Shown here: positions 1 through 9,166 of the stretch, piece by piece
How the letters are laid out: each line of letters starts with the position of its first letter
Position numbering within the stretch: position 1 is the stretch's first letter
NCBI RefSeq assembly: GCF_014701195.1
Contig: NZ_AP018712.1
Span: forward strand, 824,501 to 888,500
Source: Tepiditoga spiralis
GTDB lineage: Bacteria > Thermotogota > Thermotogae > Petrotogales > Petrotogaceae
DNA: 64,000 bases
Direction: 5' to 3'
Made by a program: the position numbers and the translations under genes
Notes under the pieces: generated by a model
Seen by the model: only the letters and a program-made list of their open reading frames with translations
Databases searched by the model: none
Told to the model about the DNA's origin: nothing

Positions 1-1
1 C

Positions 2-793
2 CATGAAAGTGTTTTAACTTCTTTTATAGATAACTTAGATAGTGTATTAATGGAAAGATTTAGAGGGTTAGTTGTAAAGGCTGATGACGTTGAAAAAACG
101 TCTGTTGAATCCATAGAAAATTTCACTAAAATATCTGAAGAACTTCAAAGTTTTATTGAAAATGGTGAAGTAAAATCAAAAATAATGGCTGAAACAAATA
201 CTAAAATAATAGAAAAAATAGAAAGTCTTGGTACGAGTGTTGATAAAATAGATTCAGATATAGAAGTAAATATAAACAATATATCTAACGTACTTGAAAG
301 ATTCAATAATGTTCAAGAAATGACTCAAAACATAAATAACATTGCAAAACAAACTAATATACTTTCCATAAATGCTTCAATAGAAGCAGCAAGAGCTGGA
401 GAAGCTGGAAAAGGTTTTGCTGTTGTTGCCGAAGAGGTTAAAAAATTATCATTTGAAACAAATTCATCCTCTAAAAAAATAGGAGAAAGCGTTAAATTGC
501 TATCAAAGGATGTTAAAAATGTTTTAGATAATATGAATCACTTATTTGATTTGTTTAAAGTTTTATCTGAATCTTCCAAAGAGTCCATGCAAGTTATGAA
601 AGAAAATGTTGAGTTCATAAACACATTAGTTTCTAGACTTAAAAATAATACTGAAGTAATAAACAACAGCACAGAAAGTTTAAACATATCTAAAGATGAA
701 ATAAATGAACTTGTAAATTCAATAAATTCAATATCTACTGTATTAAATACTGTTTTAAAAATGCAAAGTGCTATAAAAAATATTAAACTGTGA
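2..793 (+). CDS. Methyl-accepting chemotaxis protein, C-terminal part (5' truncated)
   Basis: The reading frame is open from base 2 and has no stop before the window edge, so the first ATG at 50 is probably internal and the gene starts upstream. The visible part is the cytoplasmic four-helix signalling domain of a chemoreceptor. The conserved hairpin tip that contacts CheA/CheW is seen as [20 protein letters not shown] followed by [15 protein letters not shown] around codons 115-150. The rest is heptad-rich, Ser/Asn/Glu-rich coiled coil. The ligand-binding and membrane segments lie outside the window, so the stimulus cannot be inferred. The stop codon overlaps the ribosome-binding site of the next gene (8-base gap), so the two may be co-transcribed. 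Identification as an MCP signalling domain is secure; receptor class is unknown. Confidence 0.93.
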   Translation, partial: HESVLTSFIDNLDSVLMERFRGLVVKADDVEKTSVESIENFTKISEELQSFIENGEVKSKIMAETNTKIIEKIESLGTSVDKIDSDIEVNINNISNVLERFNNVQEMTQNINNIAKQTNILSINASIEAARAGEAGKGFAVVAEEVKKLSFETNSSSKKIGESVKLLSKDVKNVLDNMNHLFDLFKVLSESSKESMQVMKENVEFINTLVSRLKNNTEVINNSTESLNISKDEINELVNSINSISTVLNTVLKMQSAIKNIKL

Positions 794-801
794 GGTAAAG
801 T

Positions 802-2016
802 ATGATAGTTGTAATTGGTGGTGGGGCTTCTGGTTTAATGGCAGCCATTTCTGCAGCAAAACTTGGAGCTAAAGTAACTATCTTAGAAAAAATGAATAAA
901 CCGGGAAAAAAAATACTTGCATCAGGAAATGGAAAGTGTAATTACACAAACATAAATACAAACATAAATAATTATCATGGAAAAGATAAAAAGTTTATTG
1001 AAAGTATAATAAATAATTTTAATGTAAACTCTACAATTGAATTTTTTAAACAAATAGGGGTATATCCTAAAATAGATAGTGAAGGAAGGGTATACCCTTT
1101 TTCATTGCAAGCATCTTCTGTAGTTGATAATCTTTTGTATGAGTGTAAAAAACACAATGTAAATATTGTTTGCAATGCAAAAGTTACCAATATAAAGAAA
1201 AAAAATAATTTATATGAAGTATATTATAATGATACTAAAATAAAAGCAAACTCATTAATAGTATCTGTTGGCGGAAAATCATCTTCAAAACTTGGTTCTG
1301 ATGGAAGTTTATTTAATACAATAAAGTCATTAAATCATAATTTTTCTCCAATGTATCCAGCAATAGTTCAATTAAAATTAAAAGGAAACTTTAAAGAAGT
1401 TAAAGGCGTTAGAGTTCGTGGTGAAGTTACCTTATATGATGAAAAAAAATTAATTGCTAAAGAAAAAGGAGAACAATTATTTACTGATTATGGAATATCT
1501 GGAATTTCTGTTATGAATTTATCTGGATATGTTCATAGTTTAAAAAAACCTATTTTAAAATTAGATTTTTTCCCAAACTTTTCTTTAAACGAATTAATTT
1601 CTTTATTATTATCTCGAAAAAAGAACATGCCTCATAAAACATTTAAAGAATCTTTCATTGGTTTATTAAATTCAAAATTAATACATTTAATATTTAAACT
1701 TTCAAATATTAAAGATAAAAAATACTCTAATGTATCTATTGATGAAATAAAAAAAATATCAAAAATATTAAAAGAAAGTACCTTTGATATTGTTGGAACT
1801 AAAGATTTTGAAAACTCTCAAGTTACGGCTGGTGGTTTATTAACTTCTGAAATAAACTCAAAAACTTTAGAATCAAAAATAAATAAAAATTTATACTTTT
1901 GTGGTGAAGTATTAGATGTTTATGGAGATTGCGGAGGATATAACCTTCAATGGGCATGGAGTAGTGGATACATAGCTGGAAAAAGTGCAGGAGGAAAATA
2001 TGCTAAGAATAAATAA
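802..2016 (+). CDS. HI0933/YhiN-family FAD-dependent oxidoreductase
   Basis: 404 residues. The N-terminus is a dinucleotide-binding Rossmann fold (VIGGGASGLMAAISAAKLGA). It is followed by the family signature KPGKKILASGNGKCNYTN at about residues 34-51, typical of the HI0933-like/YhiN 'aminoacetone oxidase' flavoproteins. The C-terminus has the second FAD contact, with a GGYNLQWAWSSGYIAGKSA-type segment. Family members bind FAD and their physiological substrate is not settled. The start ATG at 802 is preceded by GAGG within the end of the upstream gene. The 3' end overlaps the start of a second flavoprotein gene by 17 bases, which indicates translational coupling. Likely cytosolic; no signal peptide or membrane segment is seen. 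Confidence 0.88.
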   Translation: MIVVIGGGASGLMAAISAAKLGAKVTILEKMNKPGKKILASGNGKCNYTNINTNINNYHGKDKKFIESIINNFNVNSTIEFFKQIGVYPKIDSEGRVYPFSLQASSVVDNLLYECKKHNVNIVCNAKVTNIKKKNNLYEVYYNDTKIKANSLIVSVGGKSSSKLGSDGSLFNTIKSLNHNFSPMYPAIVQLKLKGNFKEVKGVRVRGEVTLYDEKKLIAKEKGEQLFTDYGISGISVMNLSGYVHSLKKPILKLDFFPNFSLNELISLLLSRKKNMPHKTFKESFIGLLNSKLIHLIFKLSNIKDKKYSNVSIDEIKKISKILKESTFDIVGTKDFENSQVTAGGLLTSEINSKTLESKINKNLYFCGEVLDVYGDCGGYNLQWAWSSGYIAGKSAGGKYAKNK

Positions 2017-3580
2017 TGTAAAATTACCAATAACTCACAATGATGAAGATATAAAAAGATACATTGCAGAAAAAATTAATATAAATAAAAGTTCTATAAA
2101 AAGTATAAAAATTGCTAAACAATCTATTGATGCTAGAAAAAAAAGAGAAATGATTTATTTTATTTATTCAATAGATTTTGAGGTTGAAAATGAAAATAAA
2201 ATAAAAACCTCTTTAGTTACAACGTCTCCAAACAAAAATTATGAAATGCCAACTGTAAAAAATAAACCAAAATTACCTCCCATAATAATTGGAAGTGGTC
2301 CAGCTGGATTGTTTACTGGATTAATACTTGCTGAATGTGGATTAAATCCTATAATCTTAGAAAGAGGAAAAAGTGTTGATGCTCGAAAAAAAGATATAAA
2401 TCTTTTTTGGAATAATGGAATTTTAAATACAGAAAGTAACGTGCAATTTGGTGAAGGTGGAGCAGGAACATTTTCAGATGGAAAATTAACAACTCTTATA
2501 AAAGACAAATTTGGAAGAATAAAAAAAGTTTTAGAAGAGTTTGTAGAAAGTGGTGCTCCAAAAGATATTTTATACAAAAATAAACCTCATATAGGCACTG
2601 ATATATTAGAAGTAGTTGTTAAAAATATTAGAAAAAAAATAACAAAATTAGGTGGAACTATAAAATTCCAACACAAAGTAACTGATCTAATAATAGAAAA
2701 TAATGAAGCAAAAGGAGTTATTATAAATAATAAAGAAAAGCTTTATTCAAATGATATAGTGTTGGCAATTGGACATAGTGCTCGTGATACCTTTAAAATG
2801 TTGTATGAAAATAATCTTTTAATATCTCAAAAACCATTTTCAATTGGTGTTAGAATAGAACATTTAAGAGAAATGATAGATAAAAGTCAATATGGAAAAT
2901 TTTTTAATCACCCAAAGCTTGGAGCTGCAGATTATAAACTTTCATATAGAACAAAAGCAAATAGAGCAGTTTATACCTTTTGTATGTGCCCTGGTGGTCA
3001 AGTAATTGCTTCTTCCTCAGAAGAAAATATGATAGTAACAAATGGCATGAGCAAACATGCAAGAAATTTAAAAAATTCAAATAGTGCAATTTTAGTAAAT
3101 GTAGAAACTAAAGACTTTAAAAGTTCTCATCCGCTTGCAGGAATTGAATTTCAAAGGTATTGGGAAAGTGAAGCTTTTAAATTATCTAATTCATATAAAG
3201 CTCCATCTCAATTATTTAATGATTTTTTAAATAATAGAAAAACTAAAAAATTTGGAGAGATAAAACCATCTTATATACCTGGTGTTGCCTTACAAGATTT
3301 AAATAAATGTTTACCTAATTTTGTTTCTTCTTCTTTAAAAGAAGGTATATTAATTATGAACAATAAAATCCATGGATTTTCTGATAATAATGCTATTTTA
3401 ACGGGAGTCGAAACAAGAAGTTCTTCACCAATACGCATAGATAGAAATGAATTTTGTGAAAGTACAAATACTAAAAACTTGTATCCATGTGGGGAAGGTG
3501 CTGGTTATGCTGGAGGCATAACCTCTTCTGCAGTCGATGGTATAAGAATAGCTGAAAATATAATAAAAAAATATAGGTAG
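2000..3580 (+). CDS. FAD-dependent dehydrogenase (COG2509-type)
   Basis: 526 residues from the ATG at 2000, which has AGGAGG a few bases upstream; an in-frame GTG at 1985 overlaps that ribosome-binding site and is less likely. After an N-terminal region of about 90 residues there is a GxGxxG FAD motif (IIIGSGPAGLFTGLILAECG). It is followed by FGEGGAGTFSDGKLTTL, characteristic of the large uncharacterised NAD(P)/FAD-dependent dehydrogenases of COG2509. The C-terminus (YPCGEGAGYAGGITSSAVDG) completes the FAD site. The gene overlaps the preceding flavoprotein, so the two are probably made together. No substrate can be assigned from sequence. The stop codon lies within the terminator hairpin shared with pepT. 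Confidence 0.86.
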   Translation: MLRINNVKLPITHNDEDIKRYIAEKININKSSIKSIKIAKQSIDARKKREMIYFIYSIDFEVENENKIKTSLVTTSPNKNYEMPTVKNKPKLPPIIIGSGPAGLFTGLILAECGLNPIILERGKSVDARKKDINLFWNNGILNTESNVQFGEGGAGTFSDGKLTTLIKDKFGRIKKVLEEFVESGAPKDILYKNKPHIGTDILEVVVKNIRKKITKLGGTIKFQHKVTDLIIENNEAKGVIINNKEKLYSNDIVLAIGHSARDTFKMLYENNLLISQKPFSIGVRIEHLREMIDKSQYGKFFNHPKLGAADYKLSYRTKANRAVYTFCMCPGGQVIASSSEENMIVTNGMSKHARNLKNSNSAILVNVETKDFKSSHPLAGIEFQRYWESEAFKLSNSYKAPSQLFNDFLNNRKTKKFGEIKPSYIPGVALQDLNKCLPNFVSSSLKEGILIMNNKIHGFSDNNAILTGVETRSSSPIRIDRNEFCESTNTKNLYPCGEGAGYAGGITSSAVDGIRIAENIIKKYR

Positions 3581-3600
3581 ATAATCTACCTATATTTTTT
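3566..3600. terminator. Bidirectional intrinsic terminator between the flavoprotein operon and pepT
   Basis: A 16-bp perfect inverted repeat (arms 3566-3581 and 3585-3600, 3-base loop) has a U-rich tail in either direction, since the outer arms are A-runs and T-runs. It includes the stop codons of both convergent genes. Confidence 0.85.
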
Positions 3601-4810
3601 ATATTTCTGAAACTATTTTAGAAAGTTCTACAATAACAGAAACTGCCTTTTTCATTGATTCTACTGGTATATATTCATACCTTCCATGATAATTATGCCC
3701 ACCTGTAAAAATATTTGGACAAGGAAGACCCATAAAAGATAATCTTGCACCATCAGTTCCACCTCTTATTGGTTTTATAATCGGTGTAACTCCAACATTT
3801 TCCATTGCTTTTTTTGCATATTCAACTATTTCTGGCTTTTTTTCTATTATTTCTTTCATATTGTAATATGAATCTTTTAATATTAATTTTATAGTTCCTT
3901 TTCCATACTTCTTGTTTAAAAGCTCTGAATTCTTTCTACATAACTCTTTTTTATCTTCAAATAATTTCTTATCATGATCTCTTACTATCATAATAACTTT
4001 TGCAGAATCACATGTACCTTGAATATGTACTATGTGAAAAAAGCCTTCATATTTTTCTGTATGTTGAGGTGTTTGCGTTTCTGGGAACATTGTTGATAAT
4101 TCGCCAGCGATTAAAGCAGCATTTATCATCTTATCTTTTGCTGTTCCTGGATGTATACTCTTTCCTCTTATTTCAAAGGTTGCTGTTGCTGCATTGAAGT
4201 TTTCACTTTCAAGTTCTCCAAGTTCACCACCATCAATTGTATAAGCAAAATCTGCTCCAAATAAATTTACATCAAACTTATCTGCACCTCTTCCTATTTC
4301 TTCGTCAGGAGTAAATCCTATTCTTATTTTTCCATGTTTTATTCTACTTTCTTTTATTTGTTCAATTGCAGTAAGAATTTCAGCTATACCAGCTTTATCA
4401 TCTGCTCCAAGCAGAGTAGTTCCATCTGTAACTATTAACTTTTGACCAACATATTTATTTAAACTCTCAAATTCTTCTGGAGACATACTAATTTCTTCAT
4501 TTAATTTTATTGTTCCACCATTATAATCTATAATTTTTGGTTTTACATTTTCACCTGTTAGATCTGGAGATGTATCCATATGAGCTATAAATCCAACAGT
4601 TGGCACTTTTTTTTCTATATTTGAAGGTAGTGTAGCCATTAAATAACCATCTTTTAATGAAATTTCTTCTAATCCCATAGTTTCAAGTTCTTTTTTTAAG
4701 TACTCTGCAAGTTCAATTTGTCCTTGAGTTGACGGACAATAATTAGAATTTTCATTTGAAGTAGTATGAAATTTTACATATTCTAAAAATCTATCTACAA
4801 CATCTTTCAC
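3599..4810 (-). CDS. pepT: Peptidase T (tripeptide aminopeptidase)
   Basis: About 403 residues from a GTG at 4810 (N-terminus VKDVVDRFLEYVKFHT). This start has AAAGGAG about 7 bases upstream. A longer frame reaching 4852 would place a TATAAT (4844-4849) inside the gene, so the GTG is preferred. It is an M20 metallopeptidase with di-zinc ligands in HMDTSPD, LLGADDKAGIAEI and PDEEIGRGAD, and the C-terminal FTGGHNYHGRYEYIP block typical of PepT. Its length (about 405 aa) matches the family. It removes the N-terminal residue from tripeptides in the cytosol. It is transcribed alone, in the same direction as the upstream PRTase/HAD operon, with its own candidate -10 box. Very confident. Confidence 0.95.
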   Translation of the reverse strand: MKDVVDRFLEYVKFHTTSNENSNYCPSTQGQIELAEYLKKELETMGLEEISLKDGYLMATLPSNIEKKVPTVGFIAHMDTSPDLTGENVKPKIIDYNGGTIKLNEEISMSPEEFESLNKYVGQKLIVTDGTTLLGADDKAGIAEILTAIEQIKESRIKHGKIRIGFTPDEEIGRGADKFDVNLFGADFAYTIDGGELGELESENFNAATATFEIRGKSIHPGTAKDKMINAALIAGELSTMFPETQTPQHTEKYEGFFHIVHIQGTCDSAKVIMIVRDHDKKLFEDKKELCRKNSELLNKKYGKGTIKLILKDSYYNMKEIIEKKPEIVEYAKKAMENVGVTPIIKPIRGGTDGARLSFMGLPCPNIFTGGHNYHGRYEYIPVESMKKAVSVIVELSKIVSEI

Positions 4811-4858
4811 AGTATCACTCCTTTTATTCGTTTTGTTAACTATATTATACACTGTTTT

Positions 4859-5617
4859 TTAATTTATTATACTTTTAAAAAGCTTTATATATTTTTCTAA
4901 TATCTCCTCTGAAGCTTTTATTCCACTTTTTTTAGTAAAATTTAAACCATTTACTCTATTTATTTCAGCATGTAAAGGTATTAAATTATATGTTGCTTGT
5001 AAAACCATATTCAAATCTAAATTAGAATCACCAGATGCAAAATACTTTTTTATACTTTCTTTATTAACAACATAAGAAACTGCTTTTTCTTTACTAATAA
5101 AGTTTGGTATGAAGTACATCTTTCTTCCTTGAATAGAATAATTCCAATTGTTTATTTTTAAAAACCTAAAAAAATTATTTATATTTTCAGGTATGTTATT
5201 TACATCAATTATGAAATAATAAAACTCATCATCTACATTTTTTTCTTTTAATATCCAATTTCCCTTATATTTTTCAAACTCTTTAAAAATCATATCTGAT
5301 TTTGTACTTTGATTTTTAAAACTATTAAAAATATGTGATTCCCATTCTTTATCTATCTTTCCATTTATGAGAATTTTAGCTCCATTTTCAATTATTGCAT
5401 ACTTTGTTTTAAATAAACTTATTCTTTCAAATTGTTCTTGAGTTCGTGTAGTAACTGGAACAAATAAATTTTTATTGCACAATTTTTTCAATAAAAAAAG
5501 AGTTTTTGATGAAATATAAGAAATTGCTTCTCCATTTTTTTCTTCAATTAAAACTTCATTGTTTATTTCAAACTTATTTGAATATATCAAAGTTCTATCT
5601 AAATCTGAAAAAAACAC
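4859..5617 (-). CDS. HAD-superfamily hydrolase of the Ter-associated metabolite module
   Basis: 252 residues, GTG start at 5617 that overlaps the upstream stop by one base (TAGTG). AGGTGAT lies about 6 bases before it. The HAD nucleophile motif is at the N-terminus (FFSDLDRTLIYS, with Asp5 and Asp7), and motif IV is ASGDSNLDLNM near residue 192. The cap and length resemble Cof/sucrose-phosphatase-like (C2-cap) HAD phosphatases. It is the last gene of a four-gene operon whose other members (C-C lyase, PRTase-TRSP, StiP/PELOTA) are known from tellurium-resistance loci, where a HAD phosphatase is a recurrent partner in making a nucleoside-like metabolite. The substrate is unknown; a phosphorylated intermediate made by the PRTases is an inference. 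Confidence 0.82.
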   Translation of the reverse strand: MFFSDLDRTLIYSNKFEINNEVLIEEKNGEAISYISSKTLFLLKKLCNKNLFVPVTTRTQEQFERISLFKTKYAIIENGAKILINGKIDKEWESHIFNSFKNQSTKSDMIFKEFEKYKGNWILKEKNVDDEFYYFIIDVNNIPENINNFFRFLKINNWNYSIQGRKMYFIPNFISKEKAVSYVVNKESIKKYFASGDSNLDLNMVLQATYNLIPLHAEINRVNGLNFTKKSGIKASEEILEKYIKLFKSIIN

Positions 5618-6696
5618 TAAGCATCACCTGTTTTTTTAATAATTCCACAACATTTATATCCTCTTAAAGGATATTCTATTACCTTTACTTTTTTTTCCTT
5701 AGCCAATATAAATATGTGTTCTAAATCTTCATCTTTATAATTATTTACAAGGATTATATCGGGAATTCTCCTTAATAAAACTCTTGTTGTTTCTCCTATA
5801 CCAGGTTTTATAAAGTTTCTATTAGTAACCTTAAACTCTTTTTCTATTCTATCGACCTCTTTTTTCCCATTCCAATTAACTTCATCTCTTGATAAATTCT
5901 TTTTTAAGTTTAAAACTTTAATAAATTCTTTTTCTATTTCATCAATGTAATAGTTTGAAAGATCAAATTCTTTTAAATTTTTATAAAATTTAGCTCCATG
6001 ATATTCATTTTCTTTTATAAAATCATTCAATACGGTTCTACTTACAAGTCCCGATACAACAGAATTTAAGCAACTACTTGGAATTAAAAAGTCTTCTTTT
6101 GTTCCGCTCATTTCAGCACATCCACATGGATCAGCCAAAACAGCTAATTCATCACTTATATCAGTTTTATACTTCAAATTAAAATCATTGCACGCATTTT
6201 TTAATACTGCTTTTATTGTTCCTTTTCCAGTCCATCCATCAATAAAAACTATTTTAGAATTTGTATGTTCTTTTATTATTTTGTTTAAAGCAACTTCATC
6301 TATTCCTCTATCTCTTATTATAGATATAGAATAATGAGGTATACTCAAATTAAATTTATTTTTTATATACCTTTTTACAAGTATACCTATTGGAGTACCC
6401 GCTCTTGCTAAAGAAACAAGAACTATATCTTTACCTTTTATTGAAACAATCTTTTCGGATAAAATTCCAGTAAATAGTGCAATTTTTTCTTTGTATTTTT
6501 TTAAAGAAGAAAAAAATAATTTTTTATAGCTTTCTCCTGGTTCATACTCTATTGGAAGCATTTCTGAATAATGTTTTTTACCACTTTGAATTAATCTTTC
6601 TCTTTCTTTTGTTGGTAACTCTTTCATTTCATCTGAAATATCCTTTAATAAAAAAATAACATCATCAGATTTATAACTGCTTTGAATTAATTTTAT
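5617..6696 (-). CDS. StiP-family PRTase-like protein with C-terminal PELOTA RNA-binding domain
   Basis: The protein has a PRTase-like N-terminal domain with a PRPP-loop-like segment (IVFIDGWTGKGTI), the family block RLIQSGKKHYSEML, and a C-terminal PELOTA-like domain (VIEYPLRGYKCCGIIKK). This matches the 'cysteine protease StiP' family (PF11202 plus PF15608 by recollection). The first ATG is at 6627. However, the open frame continues upstream and encodes SSYKSDDVIFLLKDI, which resembles the conserved family N-terminus. The frame opens only after a stop at 6699-6697. It contains no ATG, GTG or TTG, and a good GAGAGGTGAT sits at 6710-6701, so a start at ATA (6696) or ATT (6687) is implied. It lies 5 bases after the PRTase-TRSP gene and overlaps the HAD gene by one base. 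Its role in a nucleoside-like metabolite pathway is inferred from context. Confidence 0.78.
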   Translation of the reverse strand: MKLIQSSYKSDDVIFLLKDISDEMKELPTKERERLIQSGKKHYSEMLPIEYEPGESYKKLFFSSLKKYKEKIALFTGILSEKIVSIKGKDIVLVSLARAGTPIGILVKRYIKNKFNLSIPHYSISIIRDRGIDEVALNKIIKEHTNSKIVFIDGWTGKGTIKAVLKNACNDFNLKYKTDISDELAVLADPCGCAEMSGTKEDFLIPSSCLNSVVSGLVSRTVLNDFIKENEYHGAKFYKNLKEFDLSNYYIDEIEKEFIKVLNLKKNLSRDEVNWNGKKEVDRIEKEFKVTNRNFIKPGIGETTRVLLRRIPDIILVNNYKDEDLEHIFILAKEKKVKVIEYPLRGYKCCGIIKKTGDA

Positions 6697-6701
6697 TTAT
6701 A

Positions 6702-7922
6702 TCACCTCTCAAAAAAACACACGTTTATTTTTTTTATTCCTGTTGTTTTTAATTCATTTATTGTTTCATTTAAAAGTTTATTATTTCCCTTTTTTTCATA
6801 CATTATATAAAGACTATCATACTCATTTTCTAAAATATTATAGATATATTCATCAATACTTTCATCATATATATTTTTTAAATAAAATTTATTTTTTATG
6901 GCATACTCTTTTTTATTCATTGGAATTATTGGACTTCTTGTTGTTGAATGATACTTCACATTTCCAGAAAGATTACAAGCTACTTTCATTGGAATATACA
7001 TAAATTCACCGGTTCCCAATACCAACTTTCTTTTTGAAGTATCATCAATTTTCTTTGCTACTCTTAAAACTAAATCGTCTAATTCTTTTTGTAATATAGA
7101 ATTTGTTCCAAACTTTCCAGTTAAATGATCTATCTTTTCATCAAGTTCATAAAAATTAACTTCAACATCTTTAATCTCTTTTTTTATTCTTTTTTCTGTA
7201 TAAGTATCATCAAATTTCCCAAATACTTCAATGCTTCCCTTTATAAGTGAATGTACATTTATTTTTATATTAAATTTTTCTTCAAATTCTTCATATTTTT
7301 TTATATTTTCATCATTTCTCCAATCTAATATTGTTAAAACATGATACTCTTTTCTAGAATACTTTTTATTTATTTCTTTAATAAAATTAAGAATTGTTTT
7401 TCCAGTTGTTATTTCATCATCTATAAAAACAATTGCATATTCATTATCAAAAAAATGTTTTTCATTTGAATATAAAAAATGATTCGTTGCATGTGAATGT
7501 TCTTCTTGAAAATCAAATATTTTTTCTTTATTTAAATTTATTTCACGCGTTGTATGAATATAACTACAATTTTCAAAAATGCTAAAAGCGGAATGTCCAA
7601 GTGCCGTTGCAGTTTCTGCAAATCCAATAAATATATTATGTTTTGGAAGAAATATTTTTTCTTTTTTTGATAAATATGGGTATACATTTTTATAGTACAA
7701 CTCACCCAAAAGTTTACCATACTGTATAGACTTTTGTGGAGACACTGGTATATGTTTTCCTAATACCTTACTGACAAATAAAAAAGCTCTCTTTTTGTTT
7801 ATTCTTGCAGCCATTTCAAATAAATCATTAATATTCAACTGAAACGGATTTTCTCTTACCATTACCTTTACTTTTAAATTATCATTTATCTTGTAATAAG
7901 CTTGTGAAGTTTTCATCTTCAT
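6702..7922 (-). CDS. Phosphoribosyltransferase with TRSP domain (Ter-associated type)
   Basis: About 406 residues. The N-terminal half carries a PRTase PRPP-binding motif (IVFIDDEITTGKTILNFI). The C-terminal half has the HSTTRSPI segment that gives the TRSP domain its name. This combination is the Ter-operon PRTase described by comparative genomics of tellurium-resistance loci. I chose the ATG at 7922 because GGGGTG is 4 bases upstream; an ATG at 7934 is also in frame but lacks a clear ribosome-binding site. The 5' end overlaps the upstream lyase gene by about 41 bases, so translation is probably coupled. It is predicted to transfer phosphoribose to an unknown base or acceptor. Cytosolic. Confidence 0.83.
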   Translation of the reverse strand: MKMKTSQAYYKINDNLKVKVMVRENPFQLNINDLFEMAARINKKRAFLFVSKVLGKHIPVSPQKSIQYGKLLGELYYKNVYPYLSKKEKIFLPKHNIFIGFAETATALGHSAFSIFENCSYIHTTREINLNKEKIFDFQEEHSHATNHFLYSNEKHFFDNEYAIVFIDDEITTGKTILNFIKEINKKYSRKEYHVLTILDWRNDENIKKYEEFEEKFNIKINVHSLIKGSIEVFGKFDDTYTEKRIKKEIKDVEVNFYELDEKIDHLTGKFGTNSILQKELDDLVLRVAKKIDDTSKRKLVLGTGEFMYIPMKVACNLSGNVKYHSTTRSPIIPMNKKEYAIKNKFYLKNIYDESIDEYIYNILENEYDSLYIMYEKKGNNKLLNETINELKTTGIKKINVCFFER

Positions 7923-9033
7923 TAAACACCCCATATATCTCTGATTTTTTTACTATTTCTTCTGCCCATTTAAAATGAGGCTTTATTTCATTCATTTTAT
8001 TGTTAAAGTTACTCTTTAAAACACCTTCTCCATCATTTTTTAATATTTCAAGTGCATCAATGTATTCTTCATACATTACAGGCATCATAGAATTAACAAT
8101 TATTACATGAGTTGGATAAATAACTGTTTTACCTAAAAATCCATTTTCTTTATCCAACAGTACTTCTTTTATTAAAATATCATTATAATCATTCAATATA
8201 TTTTTTCTAATTCTTTTTCCTTTACTTCCATAATGTTCTATAAAAGGACTTTCTCTCAACTCTGGTTTTAAAATTCTATTTGTTTTACACTTTTCAAAGT
8301 ATTCCCAAACACCACCAGAAATTATAAAATTTTCTGCCTTAAAATAATTTATAACATCCCCAAAAAAATCTCTTAACAAAGAGATATCATAAACTGTCGT
8401 GTATTGATTTCTTCGTAAACTATACAGTCCACTTAAGTCAGTAGTTCCAACTCTTATATTCAATAAGTATTCTTTATATGACTTAAAAATTTTTAAAAGC
8501 TCATCAAATTCATTGTATCTAAACCTTTTATTTAAAACCCTATTTGTTTCTAAAATAGGCATTCCATAAAAATTATTGTTATTTTTAACATTCAACTTTT
8601 TTAATACTTCAAAGTACTCTATTGCGTTTGTTGTATCAAACTTTGGAAAAACAAAACCTATAATATTATCTAAATAATTATAGTATTCATCTACAAACTC
8701 TTGAAAATGTTTTGGATTTCTAACTCTAATAAACATCAAAGGTACGTTTTTTACATTTGATAATTCTTTTAAATTTTTTATTAAATTTTTTTCTGCACTC
8801 TTTACTTCATTTTCACCAACAGCATCTTCAAGGCACAAAACAATTGAAGATAAACCTGGAATTTTATTTTCCATAATTATATTAGCTATACTTTTCTTAT
8901 TACCAGGAATATAAAGTGTAGCCCCCAATGCTCTTTCAAGCATTTCTTTTTTTGAAAACTTATTAATTTCTTTTGGTTTTATATAAAAAATTTTTTCCAA
9001 CTCTTTATTAGTTAAATGCGAAAAATGTTTCAA
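7882..9033 (-). CDS. HpcH/HpaI/CitE-fold C-C bond lyase (Ter-associated type)
   Basis: 383 residues, TTG start at 9033 with GAGGTG about 5 bases upstream. It is a TIM-barrel aldolase/lyase of the CitE-HpcH superfamily, with the N-terminal barrel strand SSIVLCLEDAVGENEV that supplies the acidic metal ligand, and MFIRVRNPKHF carrying the substrate-binding arginine. Its length and its adjacency to a PRTase-TRSP gene fit the 'C-C bond lyase' family (PF15617 by recollection). It is the first gene of the minus-strand operon and has a well-formed promoter (9073-9102). The substrate is unknown; in Ter loci the family is proposed to cleave or form a C-C bond in a metabolite later joined to ribose phosphate. 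Confidence 0.83.
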   Translation of the reverse strand: MKHFSHLTNKELEKIFYIKPKEINKFSKKEMLERALGATLYIPGNKKSIANIIMENKIPGLSSIVLCLEDAVGENEVKSAEKNLIKNLKELSNVKNVPLMFIRVRNPKHFQEFVDEYYNYLDNIIGFVFPKFDTTNAIEYFEVLKKLNVKNNNNFYGMPILETNRVLNKRFRYNEFDELLKIFKSYKEYLLNIRVGTTDLSGLYSLRRNQYTTVYDISLLRDFFGDVINYFKAENFIISGGVWEYFEKCKTNRILKPELRESPFIEHYGSKGKRIRKNILNDYNDILIKEVLLDKENGFLGKTVIYPTHVIIVNSMMPVMYEEYIDALEILKNDGEGVLKSNFNNKMNEIKPHFKWAEEIVKKSEIYGVFNEDENFTSLLQDK

Positions 9034-9072
9034 AACACACCTCTTTAAAATTAAAATTTATTGATAATATAA

Positions 9073-9102
9073 ATTATAGCATTTATATCTTAAAATTCAC
9101 AA
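9073..9102 (-). promoter_or_regulatory. Sigma-A type promoter of the lyase-PRTase-StiP-HAD operon
   Basis: TTGTGA (9102-9097) and TATAAT (9078-9073) are separated by 18 bases, about 40 bases before the TTG start at 9033. Confidence 0.7.
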
Positions 9103-9124
9103 AAAAAGATTTTTATAATTAATA

Positions 9125-9133
9125 TGCTATAAT
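9125..9133 (+). promoter_or_regulatory. Extended -10 promoter of the Rpn-like gene
   Basis: TGCTATAAT has the TGn extension directly before a perfect -10 box (9128-9133), 34 bases upstream of the ATG at 9167. No convincing -35 box is seen, which is common for extended -10 promoters. It is divergent from the promoter at 9073-9102. Confidence 0.55.
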
Positions 9134-9166
9134 TTCAATATAGAAAAAAATTGGAGGTGAATAAAG

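Noticed and set aside
975-1190. Antisense open frames inside the two flavoprotein genes (also 2239-2577 and 2904-3089)
   Set aside because: They are shadows of strongly coding frames, with no ribosome-binding sites and no recognisable motifs.
4811-4852. Extended N-terminus of peptidase T to 4852
   Set aside because: The extension contains a TATAAT box and an AAAGGAG ribosome-binding site and does not match the family start.
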